NCBI RefSeq assembly: GCF_006974105.1
Contig: NZ_CP036282.1
Coordinates: 2,356,001-2,420,000, forward strand
Reading direction: 5' to 3'
DNA from: Rhodoferax aquaticus
GTDB taxonomy: Bacteria; Pseudomonadota; Gammaproteobacteria; Burkholderiales; Burkholderiaceae_C
DNA: 64,000 nt
Positions 16,217-24,521 of the stretch are shown piece by piece. The notes beneath the pieces were generated by a model. It saw nothing but the letters and a program-made list of their open reading frames with translations. It made no database searches and was not told where the DNA came from. The translations under genes and the position numbers were made by a program. Within the stretch, counting starts at the first letter, position 1; each line of letters begins with the position of its first letter.

Positions 16217-18625
16217 CTAACGCTTGAGCTTGGCAAAAGCTGACGCCATGGCGCTAGGGGCTTGCTGCGTTGTATCTGCATGCCGACCTCTTTGTCCATG
16301 GCTTGGGCCTTGATAGCGGTTGTCGCTCGCACCGCGGTCCGCACCATCGCGCCGTTGGGGGGCCGCGCCTAGCTTCATGGTGAGCGCAATGCGCTTACGG
16401 GCCACATCCACCTCTACGACCTGCACCTTCACGATGTCACCGGTCTTCACGACCTCGCGCGCGTCGGTCACAAACTTATGGCTCAGCTGGCTCACATGCA
16501 CCAAACCGTCTTGGTGCACGCCCAAGTCCACAAAAGCACCAAAGGCCGCCACGTTGCTCACCGTGCCTTCCAACACCATGCCTTCTTTCAGGTCTTTGAT
16601 GTCGTCCACACCATCGTTAAAGCGGGCTACTTTGAAGTCTGGGCGTGGGTCGCGGCCAGGCTTTTCTAACTCTCCAATAATGTCTTTGACGGTAATCACA
16701 CCAAAGCGCTCATTGGCAAACAGCTCTGGGCGCAGTGTTTTCAGCATGTCGGCGCGCCCCATCAGTTCCGCCACGGGCTTACCGGTGGTAGTAATGATTT
16801 GCTCCACCACCGAGTAGGTTTCAGGGTGCACACCCGTCATGTCCAAGGGGTTCTGACCGCCGCGAATGCGCAAGAAACCGGCGCTTTGTTCAAAGGTCTT
16901 GGCCCCCAAACCGGTCACCTTGAGCAGGTCTTGGCGGCTTGCAAACGCGCCATTGGCCTCGCGCCAACGCACTACCGCCTTAGCCACCGTGCCTGACAAG
17001 CCTGACACCCGGCTGAGCAAGGGCACGCTGGCCGTATTCAGGTCCACGCCCACCGAGTTCACGCAGTCTTCCACCACCGCTTCCAAGGTCTTGGCCAGCT
17101 CGTTTTGGTTCACGTCATGCTGGTACTGGCCTACACCAATGGACTTGGGGTCAATCTTCACCAACTCGGCCAAGGGATCTTGCAAGCGGCGCGCAATACT
17201 GGCTGCGCCACGCAGGCTCACGTCCACATCCGGCATTTCTTGGCTGGCAAACTCGCTGGCGCTGTAGACAGAAGCACCCGCTTCGCTCACCACGACTTTG
17301 TCGATGGCGGGCGCATTGCCTTTTGCCATCAGTTTGATCAAGTCCGCCGCTAGCTTGTCGGTCTCACGGCTGGCGGTTCCATTGCCAATCGCAATCAGGT
17401 TCACCCCATGGCGCATGCACAAGGCGCCCAGCGTGTGCAAGGAGCCATCCCAGTCTTTGCGCGGCTCATGGGGATAGACGGTAGCAGTTTCCACCAGCTT
17501 GCCCGTAGCATCTACCACCGCCACTTTCACGCCTGTGCGAATGCCTGGGTCTAAACCCATCACCACACGCGGGCCAGCGGGTGCAGCCAACAGCAAGTCG
17601 CGCAAGTTGTCAGCAAACACCTTGATCGCCACTTTTTCAGAGTCCTCACGCAAGCGGGCAAACAAGTCACGCTCGGTTGACAGGCTGAGCTTCACTCGCC
17701 ATGTCCACGCCACCGCCTTGCGAATCAAGTCATCAGCAGCGCGGCCTTGGTGGCTCCAGCCCAAGCGCAGGGCAATGCGGCCCTCTGCGAGCGACACCAC
17801 AGGCGCTGCTCTCGATTTAATAGCTGCTTGCGCAGTACTGACGGGCGCTAGTGGCACATTTGGCTCTGGAAGCACCAGTTTGGCGTCCAAAATATCTAAG
17901 GCGCGACCGCGAAACACCGCCAAAGCACGGTGCGATGGCACACGGCCAATCGGCTCGTCGTAGTCAAAATAGTCGCGGAACTTGGCCACATCGGCATTGG
18001 CTTCGTCCTTGCCTTCCATGCGCTTGGATTGCAGCAGGCCTTCGTTCCATAGCCACTCGCGCAGGTCTTGCACCAAGGCGGGGTCTTCGGCCCAGCGCTC
18101 GCTGAGCAAGTCGCGCACGCCGTCTAGCACCGCTTGAACGGTGGAGAAGTCGGGTTGCTTGTCCTCGCCCTCCACCACCGGGCGCATAGGAATCACGTAG
18201 GGCAGCGCCGCCTCGGTAGGCACGAGCGTAGGGTTGCTGAACAAGGCATCCGCCAGCGGCTCCAAACCCGCCTCGCGCGCCAATTGGCCTTTGGTGCGGC
18301 GCTTGAGCTTGAAGGGCAAGTACAAGTCTTCGAGTTCTTGCTTGGTGGCAACCTGAGCTATCGCGGCAATCAGCGCGGGCGTGAGCTTGCCTTGCTCGTC
18401 AATCGCCTTCATAACGGTTTCTCGGCGGTCGCGCAGTTCACGCAGGTAGGACAAACGGGCCTCCAACTCACGCAGCTGGATATCGTCCAAGCCGCCCGTC
18501 ACCTCCTTGCGGTAGCGCGCGATAAAGGGCACGGTCGCGCCTTCGTCCAACAACCCTACAGCAGCCTCTACCTGGTCGGGGCGAACCTTAATTTCTTGCG
18601 CAATTTGCGCGATGATTTTTTGCAT
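16217..18625 (-). CDS. tex: Tex family RNA-binding transcription accessory protein
   Basis: An 802-residue Tex protein. N-terminal helical region with KVRPDQVEAAVGLLDEGATVPFIARYRKE is diagnostic, followed by the YqgF/RuvX-like domain (GLDPGIRTGVKVAVVD, about 375-390), helix-hairpin-helix segments (GVDLNTASVPLLSRVSGL), and a C-terminal S1 RNA-binding domain (GMVLEGTVSNVAAFGAFVDLGVHQDGLVH, about 680-750). The tail is rich in Gly, Arg, Asp and Gln. Tex binds nucleic acid and affects toxin or virulence gene expression in Bordetella. The frame runs to a start at 18667, but the ATG at 18625 gives the standard MQKIIAQIAQEI N-terminus. Confidence 0.95.
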   Translation of the reverse strand: MQKIIAQIAQEIKVRPDQVEAAVGLLDEGATVPFIARYRKEVTGGLDDIQLRELEARLSYLRELRDRRETVMKAIDEQGKLTPALIAAIAQVATKQELEDLYLPFKLKRRTKGQLAREAGLEPLADALFSNPTLVPTEAALPYVIPMRPVVEGEDKQPDFSTVQAVLDGVRDLLSERWAEDPALVQDLREWLWNEGLLQSKRMEGKDEANADVAKFRDYFDYDEPIGRVPSHRALAVFRGRALDILDAKLVLPEPNVPLAPVSTAQAAIKSRAAPVVSLAEGRIALRLGWSHQGRAADDLIRKAVAWTWRVKLSLSTERDLFARLREDSEKVAIKVFADNLRDLLLAAPAGPRVVMGLDPGIRTGVKVAVVDATGKLVETATVYPHEPRKDWDGSLHTLGALCMRHGVNLIAIGNGTASRETDKLAADLIKLMAKGNAPAIDKVVVSEAGASVYSASEFASQEMPDVDVSLRGAASIARRLQDPLAELVKIDPKSIGVGQYQHDVNQNELAKTLEAVVEDCVNSVGVDLNTASVPLLSRVSGLSGTVAKAVVRWREANGAFASRQDLLKVTGLGAKTFEQSAGFLRIRGGQNPLDMTGVHPETYSVVEQIITTTGKPVAELMGRADMLKTLRPELFANERFGVITVKDIIGELEKPGRDPRPDFKVARFNDGVDDIKDLKEGMVLEGTVSNVAAFGAFVDLGVHQDGLVHVSQLSHKFVTDAREVVKTGDIVKVQVVEVDVARKRIALTMKLGAAPQRRDGADRGASDNRYQGPSHGQRGRHADTTQQAPSAMASAFAKLKR

Positions 18626-19357
18626 GTCGAAAAATACGAGCAGTAAATGCGTGGCCGGCCAGTACAAGCACCACGTCTTGAAGGAAACAAGGACGGAAGT
18701 TTGCCACAGCCCGCCTTGGGGCTTGTTCGGCTTGGTTTCGGCTTGCTAGGCCTTGTGGGTCGACAAGAGGATGCACGTCTGCGTTGTGGCGATGCCCTCA
18801 ACCCTCCGTATGGCGTTGAGCATCAGGTCCCAACGCCCATTCGTCGTGTACAAGGTGACCACATTGGGGTGCCCCCACACCTTCAGCCCCACGCCACAAA
18901 CTGCGGCGTACAACCGCGTCACCGTGCACCTTTTTGACGACGATGGCTCGCGTGACACGCCTGACTCGGTGTTTACTAACCACTGGTTCTTCACCCATGC
19001 CGGTGGCCATGTGGCGGTCTACCCCATGTGCTCTCCCCGCCGCCAGCGCGAACGCCGCCACGACGTGTTGGAAATGCACAAAACCCAGTACCGGGTGCCA
19101 GACGTCATTGACTAATCGGGCCTAGAGCCTGGTGGCCGGTACCTAAAAGGCACAGATGCTATGGTCTCGGACCATGGACTACAACCTGTAGCCGATGCCA
19201 AACTCTGCTTTAGACCGAAGACCCGCGCTGCCGAAGTTAGTTCTCTATGGCGCCTAGGTGCCACGGCAGTATTTCCCGTGCAATAACCCGCGAACAGCAC
19301 GTCCCCCCTGAAGTGGCGAGAATGCAACCCTGTTTTCAACCCTGCTTATAAGTACCC
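18626..19357. other. 732-base region without a confident gene
   Basis: No recognised gene lies between tex and the DUF1993-type gene. The best candidate is a plus-strand frame, open from a TTG at 18753 (first ATG 18771) to 19115. Its second half (from about 18915) has third positions rich in G/C, like a coding sequence, and would encode a hydrophilic segment containing VTVHLFDDDGSRD and NHWFFTHAGGH. The start is not convincing and no ribosome binding site is well placed. It may be a remnant of a longer gene. From 19116 to 19357 nothing stands out. Confidence 0.35.
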
Positions 19358-19867
19358 ATGTCTAATTCCATTTACACCTCATCTGTGCCAGTTTTCACCC
19401 AAATGTTGGGAGGGCTCAAAGAAGTGTTGCGCAAGGCCGAGGCACATGCCGCTGCAAAAAACATCGACCCCAATGCATTGTTGCAAGCGCGTCTGTACCC
19501 GGATATGTTCGCCATGCTGCGTCAAGTCCAAGTGGCCTCAGACTTTGCCAAGAGTGTTTCCGCCCGTTTGGCCGGCGTAGAAGTGCCTAAGCTAGACGAC
19601 AAAGAGCAGAGCTTTGCGGACCTTCAAGCCCGTATTGACACCGTGTTGGCTTTTATTGGCGGGTTGGATGCGGCGCTGTTTACGGAAGCTGCAACCCGCG
19701 AGATCATCACCCAAGCGGGCACCCCTAAAGAAAAGCGATTTACCGGCCAATCGTATTTGTTGAACTACGGCCTGCCCCACTTCTTCTTCCACACCACCAC
19801 GGCCTATGCCATCCTTCGCCACAACGGTGTGGAAGTGGGCAAGAAAGACTACATCGGCACCTATTGA
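19358..19867 (+). CDS. DUF1993 family protein
   Basis: A 169-residue protein that matches the DUF1993 pattern from memory: N-terminal YTSSVPVFTQMLGGLKEVLRKAE, LLQARLYPDMFAMLRQVQVASDFAK and a C-terminal NYGLPHFFFHTTTAYAILRHNGVEVGK. The fold is predicted to be a DinB-like four-helix bundle. The conserved His pair near the C-terminus suggests metal binding, but no activity is established. It is followed by a strong terminator at 19888, so it is probably a single-gene unit. Confidence 0.85.
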   Translation: MSNSIYTSSVPVFTQMLGGLKEVLRKAEAHAAAKNIDPNALLQARLYPDMFAMLRQVQVASDFAKSVSARLAGVEVPKLDDKEQSFADLQARIDTVLAFIGGLDAALFTEAATREIITQAGTPKEKRFTGQSYLLNYGLPHFFFHTTTAYAILRHNGVEVGKKDYIGTY

Positions 19868-19887
19868 TTAAGACGGCCCCAGAAAGC

Positions 19888-19917
19888 AAAAAAGCCCTCG
19901 ATTCGAGGGCTTTTTTG
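19888..19917. terminator. Bidirectional terminator
   Basis: AAAAAAGCCCTCG (19888-19900) pairs with CGAGGGCTTTTTT (19904-19916) around ATT, giving a 13-base perfect stem with U-tracts for both strands. It serves the plus-strand DUF1993 gene and the minus-strand small gene that ends at 19937. Confidence 0.92.
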
Positions 19918-19936
19918 TGGGGGAAGCTCAGGAAGC

Positions 19937-20107
19937 TTAGCCGCCTTTTTTGGAGCGCTTGCCAGCGTTCTTTTTGCTACGAGTAGCCGTACCACGCTCC
20001 AAGCTCACGCGTTGGCCGCGGCCACCAGTGCGCGCTGCCATGCCAGGCAGTGGCTTAGGTGCTGGAGTGGCTTTACGGTCTGCTTCTGTAACGATTTGGT
20101 TGCCCAT
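19937..20107 (-). CDS. Small highly basic protein, 56 residues
   Basis: An ATG (20107) to TAA (19937) frame of 56 codons. An AAGGAA ribosome binding site lies about six bases upstream on the minus strand. The product begins MGNQIVTEADRKATP and ends in a lysine-arginine tail, ATRSKKNAGKRSKKGG. There is a proline-rich stretch (TPAPKPLPG) and an RTGGRGQRVS segment. About a quarter of residues are Lys or Arg with few acids, so it probably binds nucleic acid or the ribosome. It has its own terminator (19888-19917). I do not recognise a named family. It is a good candidate for a real small gene because of start, RBS and terminator together. Confidence 0.7.
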   Translation of the reverse strand: MGNQIVTEADRKATPAPKPLPGMAARTGGRGQRVSLERGTATRSKKNAGKRSKKGG

Positions 20108-20259
20108 GTGAGTTCCTTGTAGGTTTAAAAATGTGAGCCCCGTACTAGGCCATCGGGCCTATTCGGTCCCTCAAGTCGGAAGTCTCTTGGGCGGCTAGAT
20201 ACGGTAACTGCTCCGATTTTAGCAAGAGTTCGCATAGGCTCATGCGTTCAAAGGCAAGT

Positions 20260-21198
20260 TCAAAGCCATGGATCCCGCTCTGAGCCACCAAACGTCTGCA
20301 CCAAGAACTCTACGAACGCTTTGGTGCGCTGCGGCATGTGCTTGCGGGTGGGAGTTGCGGCATACAAGCGCAGAGGCAGCGCGCCTTGCCATTCGGGCAA
20401 CACCCGCTGCAGTCTGCCATCTTTGAGTGCAGCTTCAGCCACAAAAGTGGGCAAGCCTGCAATACCTAATCCGGCAAGCGTTGCCGCATAGACGGTGTCT
20501 ATATGGCTACTCGCAAGCACTGGCTCATGCAATTGCACCAATACCCGATGGCTTGCCTGTGGCGAGGTGTCTGCCACTTGCCGCACCAGTGCCACATCTT
20601 TGCGCATGGCCGAAACCGCCAACAAAACGCCCTTGTGATGCATCAAGTCGAGCGGTTCCAGCGGCACACCACATTGCGCCAAATAGCTCGGGGCAGCGCA
20701 CACAACGAAGTTTGAGTGGGCCAGTGGACGCGCTACAAACTCCCCCTGTAAGGGTTGCGCTCCAAGGGAGACTATGGATACGTCAAAGCCCTCATCGGCA
20801 CTTTCCACGGGCCCTTTTGTGCCTAGCTCCAGGCTAACGCCCGGGTACTGCTGGCAAAAGCGCGGCAAGTGCCTAACTAGCTGGTGTGTCGCAAACGCGG
20901 GTGGGCACAAGACCTTCAGCTTGCCCGTCAGCTGGCTTGATACAGACGCAGCAAGTTGGTCAGCCTCATTCAGGTCAGCCAATACCTGACGCGCACGCTC
21001 AAAGTACGCCTCACCCACCTCAGTCAGGGCCAAGCTGCGGGTGGTGCGGTTGAGCAGTCGCGCGCCCAAGTGCTCTTCTAAATCAGCCACGGCACGGGTT
21101 ACTACAGCGGGGGCCATATCTAGCGCGCGTGCGGCGCTGGCAAAGCTGCCGTCGGCAATCACTTGTACAAAAACACGCAAAGAACGGAGTTGGTCCAT
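20260..21198 (-). CDS. LysR family transcriptional regulator
   Basis: A 312-residue LysR-type regulator. The N-terminal winged helix-turn-helix reads MDQLRSLRVFVQVIADGSFASAARALDMAPAVVTRAVADLE, then LLNRTTRSLALTEVGEAYF. The C-terminal half is the periplasmic-binding-protein-like effector domain. The frame extends to 21255, but the ATG at 21198 gives the standard start. It is divergent from the binding protein gene at 21409 with a 210-base spacer, an arrangement typical of a LysR target, so it may regulate that gene. The ligand is unknown. It belongs to the CrgA-like subgroup by appearance. Confidence 0.9.
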   Translation of the reverse strand: MDQLRSLRVFVQVIADGSFASAARALDMAPAVVTRAVADLEEHLGARLLNRTTRSLALTEVGEAYFERARQVLADLNEADQLAASVSSQLTGKLKVLCPPAFATHQLVRHLPRFCQQYPGVSLELGTKGPVESADEGFDVSIVSLGAQPLQGEFVARPLAHSNFVVCAAPSYLAQCGVPLEPLDLMHHKGVLLAVSAMRKDVALVRQVADTSPQASHRVLVQLHEPVLASSHIDTVYAATLAGLGIAGLPTFVAEAALKDGRLQRVLPEWQGALPLRLYAATPTRKHMPQRTKAFVEFLVQTFGGSERDPWL

Positions 21199-21408
21199 AC
21201 CCCATTGTTGCCCGGTTTCCTGCCCTAGAGCCATTCTGCGTAATGGCGCTAGCACGTATTGGCGTTAACCCTTAAAAATCATTGACAGGACGCGCCGCCC
21301 AAGCGCATGCTTGCTTCAGTTGTACGCACTTGTTGCCGATAGCTACCAAGAATGCCGAGCGCAAGTTCAGCGCCTGGCGTGTTTCACTTGTTTTACTGGA
21401 GACTACGC

Positions 21409-22143
21409 ATGTTCAAACGCCTCTTGCTTGTCACTGCCATGTTGGCTGCCACCACCGGTTTTGCGGCTGAAAAATGGAAAGTAACTTCCTTAGACTGGCA
21501 GCCCTTCTCCGGCAAAGCATTGCCCGAGGGTGGCGCTGGCATTGCCGTACTGCGGGCCGCCCTCAAGGCGGAAGGCATTGAACTAGAAGTCCAGTTCTAC
21601 CCGTGGACCCGTGCTATTGAAACTGCAAAAGACGCAACGTATGCGGGCTTCTACCCCGCATGGCCAGAAGATGTGCCCGCCGGATTTTCAGCCTCAGCCG
21701 TGGTGTTCAAGTCCCCCGTTGGCTTGGTGGAGCCCAAGTCCAAGCCACTCACTTGGACCAAGCTGGAAGACCTCAAAGGTAAAAAGATTGGCACAGTGCA
21801 AGACTATGGCAACACGCCAGAGTTCATGAAGCTCATCAAAGACGGCGTCATCAAAACAGAAATCGTGAGCGATGACCTCACCAACGTCAAAAAAGTCGCT
21901 GGCGAACGGATTGATGCCGCCTTTATTGACCTGGCTAACCTCGACTACTTTTTGAAAAACGATGCCAAAGACCTTGCGTCTAAGGTGCAGGCGAACAAAA
22001 AGGTGATTGACACCAAAGATTTGGTGCTCGCAGTGAACGGCAGCTTTAGCAACAAAAAAGCCGCTGCCATATTGAACAGCGGCCTGGCCAAAATCAATGC
22101 TGACCAAATTATCAAAGACTACATGGCTAAGTACATCAAGTAG
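21409..22143 (+). CDS. Periplasmic substrate-binding protein (family 3 type)
   Basis: A 244-residue secreted binding protein. The signal peptide is MFKRLLLVTAMLAATTGFA with cleavage probably before AEKWKV. The mature protein has the SBP_bac_3 pattern: an N-terminal lobe with DWQPFSGKALPEGGAGIAVLRAALK, then KKIGTVQDYGNTPEFMKL and AAFIDLANLDYFL. Such proteins bind polar amino acids or similar solutes. No permease or ATPase gene is adjacent, so it could feed a distant ABC transporter or act as a sensor. ATG at 21409 is preferred over an upstream start at 21352 because it begins the signal peptide; CTGGAG lies just upstream. Confidence 0.87.
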   Translation: MFKRLLLVTAMLAATTGFAAEKWKVTSLDWQPFSGKALPEGGAGIAVLRAALKAEGIELEVQFYPWTRAIETAKDATYAGFYPAWPEDVPAGFSASAVVFKSPVGLVEPKSKPLTWTKLEDLKGKKIGTVQDYGNTPEFMKLIKDGVIKTEIVSDDLTNVKKVAGERIDAAFIDLANLDYFLKNDAKDLASKVQANKKVIDTKDLVLAVNGSFSNKKAAAILNSGLAKINADQIIKDYMAKYIK

Positions 22144-22161
22144 CGGCTGCTACAGCTCACC

Positions 22162-22836
22162 CTACTTTGCCGAAATGGTGATCGAAGGCAGGTGCACCAC
22201 GCCTGGTTGTTTGGCCAGGTGTGATAGCACGCATTCAATGATGTTGCGCTCAATGAGTGCCTGAGCACTGGCATCAGAAGCCAAGGCACCAGCAAACTTC
22301 AAGGCCAAACCTGCGGGCATGGCCTTTTTTATTTCGTCCAAGGTGTGCTTTTCATCCGCGACCACCCCTTCAATGGGGAACTCGTGAGAAATCTCTTTGA
22401 CTGAAGGTGTGCCAATCAAGGACGGCCGCCCTATCTTGATGTCTAGCCCGGAGGGTCTGGCAGATATGTCAAAACCATCGGCTTTCAGGTCGACCCCTAA
22501 CGTGAACTCCACCGCATACTTCACGATCACGAGGCCGGGTGGTTTGAGTTTGATCGGGTCTTTGGGGATGTGCTCTACGTGCACATACTCACGCGTGACC
22601 TTTGCGGTGAGGGTCTTGGCTTGGTCCACCACCACTTGCTTAGCTCCGGCCACATAGTCCACATACTTCACATAGGCTTGAAGCTCCCGCTTGGCGTTAG
22701 AGCCTTCCGCCTGCAACTTGCTGAGCTTGGTATGGGCTACTTGCCGGTCGTCGTGGTTTTTGTACTCCAAGATGACGTACATCCCCCCCGCTCCTAACAG
22801 GCTAGAAACCGCAGCCAAAAGAAAACCTGTATCCAT
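22162..22836 (-). CDS. Membrane-anchored protein resembling DUF4230
   Basis: A 224-residue protein with one N-terminal hydrophobic segment (FLLAAVSSLLGAGGMYVIL, about 5-23). A Lys/Glu-rich helical stretch (about 30-75, probably coiled coil) follows. The rest looks beta-rich: GLVIVKYAVEFTLGVDLKADGFD and GLDIKIGRPSLI are reminiscent of the DUF4230 core, in which a G-x-DL strand precedes a proline-containing strand. That assignment is by eye and tentative. Topology suggests an inner-membrane anchor with a periplasmic domain. It converges on the binding-protein gene, with only 18 bases between stops. No function is assigned. Confidence 0.6.
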   Translation of the reverse strand: MDTGFLLAAVSSLLGAGGMYVILEYKNHDDRQVAHTKLSKLQAEGSNAKRELQAYVKYVDYVAGAKQVVVDQAKTLTAKVTREYVHVEHIPKDPIKLKPPGLVIVKYAVEFTLGVDLKADGFDISARPSGLDIKIGRPSLIGTPSVKEISHEFPIEGVVADEKHTLDEIKKAMPAGLALKFAGALASDASAQALIERNIIECVLSHLAKQPGVVHLPSITISAK

Positions 22837-22891
22837 CTGTCACACCCTTTAAACAAGCCCCAATGATTGGCGAGCATGGTACACCGCACGC

Positions 22892-23443
22892 CTATTTCTC
22901 TGGCCAAACGGGCGGACTTTGCGCTCCAGCTGATGGCCTTCGTGTCCGCGCACCCGCGCGCCGGTTGGCCTTAGGCTGGCCGCCTTGCGCAAGCAATTTT
23001 TCGGCCTGTGTTTGCGCCAGAGTGAGGGCTTGGTCGAGGCTAGCGCATTGTTCTGCTGTTAGCGCTTGCAAAAGCTGGGCATTTAACTGGGTTACCACCG
23101 GGAAGAAGCGTTCATACAGCTGCATGCCCTGTGCCGATAAATGCACCAAAGCCAAGCGTTGGTCCCCTTGCACCGAGTTTCGTAACACCAAGCCCTTGGC
23201 TACCAAAGATGTAATGCTGCGCGAGGTACGTGCCCGGTCCAGCTGGGTGCGCGCAGCCAAAGCCGAGGGTTGCATGGGCTGCTGCGGTGCCAGCGAGGCG
23301 ATCAAACGCCACTCACGCCACGTGATGCCCAATTCGCCTTCACACAAGCGAATGATGTGGCTGCCTGCCGTGGCCAAGAGGCGGCTCAAACGGAACAACA
23401 ACAAATCATCCAGAGTCTGAGGGTTGGTAAGCGCAAGAGACAT
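22892..23443 (-). CDS. MarR family transcriptional regulator
   Basis: A 183-residue MarR-type regulator. The winged-helix core is visible: LGITWREWRLIASLAPQQPMQPSALAARTQLDRARTSRSITSLVAKGLVLR, followed by wing DQRLALVHLS. Helices at both ends give the dimer interface. The last 25 residues are rich in Arg, Pro and Ala and unlike the core. The gene is divergent from the Bug-type binding protein at 23553 with a 109-base gap, which suggests it controls that gene and the sulfatase. Inducers of MarR proteins are often phenolic compounds, but none can be named here. Confidence 0.88.
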   Translation of the reverse strand: MSLALTNPQTLDDLLLFRLSRLLATAGSHIIRLCEGELGITWREWRLIASLAPQQPMQPSALAARTQLDRARTSRSITSLVAKGLVLRNSVQGDQRLALVHLSAQGMQLYERFFPVVTQLNAQLLQALTAEQCASLDQALTLAQTQAEKLLAQGGQPKANRRAGARTRRPSAGAQSPPVWPEK

Positions 23444-23552
23444 AGCAAGGGTTTTTACGAGGAGTAGTTGATTTGATCAATCCATTGTGGGCGCAATACA
23501 GTGGCCCGAACTCGGCAGCCCATGCGGCTAACACCCCACTTAGGAGAAAACC

Positions 23553-24521
23553 ATGGCCCACTTTACTAAACGCGCATGGCTAGCCAGCGCCATTGCCCTT
23601 GCAAGCCTTGGTTCCAGCATGGCGCAAGCCCAGGCTGACGGCCCCTTGCACATCGTGGTGGGCTACCCACCCGGCGGCTCTACCGACCGTGTGGCGCGCA
23701 TCGTGGCCGATAAGCTCCAAGCCAAGCTCGCCACTCCAGTCGTAGTAGATAACAAGCCCGGCGCGGGTGGGCGCTTGGCCGCCCAACAGGTCAAAGCGAC
23801 TCCCAGCAACCAGCTCACCCTGATGATTGCCAACCCCGCCGTCATGGTGGTGGCACCCCTGGTGTTCAAAGACAACGGCTACGACGCAGAGCGCGACTTT
23901 GTGCCTGTGTCATACGTCAACAGCTACGAGTTTGCCTTGGCGGTGGGTGCGGCCGTGCCCGTGCGCGAGCTGAGTCACTTGGTAGCATGGTTGCGCGCTA
24001 ACCCAGAGAAAGCCAACTTTGGGGTACCCGCCACCGGCAGCCTACCGCATTTCTTTGGCTTGATGATGGGCGACAAGGCCAAGGTGCAAGCCCAAATCGT
24101 GGGCTACAAAGGCTCGGCCCCTTTGCTCACCGACCTCATAGGCGGGCAAGTGCCGGTAGCCTTTGACACACTCGACAGCGTGCTGCCCCAGCATGAGTCG
24201 GGCAAGCTGCGGATATTGGCCGTATCTGGCGACAAGCGTTCGGCGCTTGCCCCCGGCATTCCCACCTTCAAAGAAGCGGGCCTTAACCTCAGCGGCGTGG
24301 GCTGGAATACCTTTTTCGCCCCCAGCAGCATGCCCAAGGCCAAGGTAGAAATGCTCAGCAAAGCCATTACCGAGGTCATGAAAGACCCCGACACCCAGCG
24401 CAAGTTCAATGATGCCAAACTCACACCCGTGGTAAGCACGCAAGCCCAAACCCAAGCCATGCTCACCGCCTTCAAAGCGCAGTGGGCCCCCACCGTTCAA
24501 AGCTCGGGCTTTCAACCTTGA
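23553..24521 (+). CDS. Bug family tripartite tricarboxylate transporter binding protein
   Basis: A 322-residue periplasmic solute receptor of the Bug (TctC) family, greatly expanded in Bordetella and Comamonadaceae. A Tat- or Sec-like signal peptide runs to about residue 27 (ASAIALASLGSSMAQAQA). Typical family motifs are HIVVGYPPGGSTDRVARIVADKL, VVVDNKPGAGG and VPVAFDTLDSVLPQHESGKLRILAVSG. No TctA or TctB membrane genes are nearby. The downstream sulfatase begins within its stop codon, so the two are co-expressed. This suggests uptake of a carboxylate related to a sulfate-ester substrate, but that is inference. Confidence 0.93.
   Translation: MAHFTKRAWLASAIALASLGSSMAQAQADGPLHIVVGYPPGGSTDRVARIVADKLQAKLATPVVVDNKPGAGGRLAAQQVKATPSNQLTLMIANPAVMVVAPLVFKDNGYDAERDFVPVSYVNSYEFALAVGAAVPVRELSHLVAWLRANPEKANFGVPATGSLPHFFGLMMGDKAKVQAQIVGYKGSAPLLTDLIGGQVPVAFDTLDSVLPQHESGKLRILAVSGDKRSALAPGIPTFKEAGLNLSGVGWNTFFAPSSMPKAKVEMLSKAITEVMKDPDTQRKFNDAKLTPVVSTQAQTQAMLTAFKAQWAPTVQSSGFQP

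Noticed and set aside
21282..21287. A TTGACA -35 box upstream of the binding-protein gene
   Set aside because: No acceptable -10 box at 16-18 bases downstream, so a promoter was not called.
22140..22153. Small hairpin GTAGC-GGCT-GCTAC after the binding-protein gene
   Set aside because: Short stem with no U-run, so not called a terminator.
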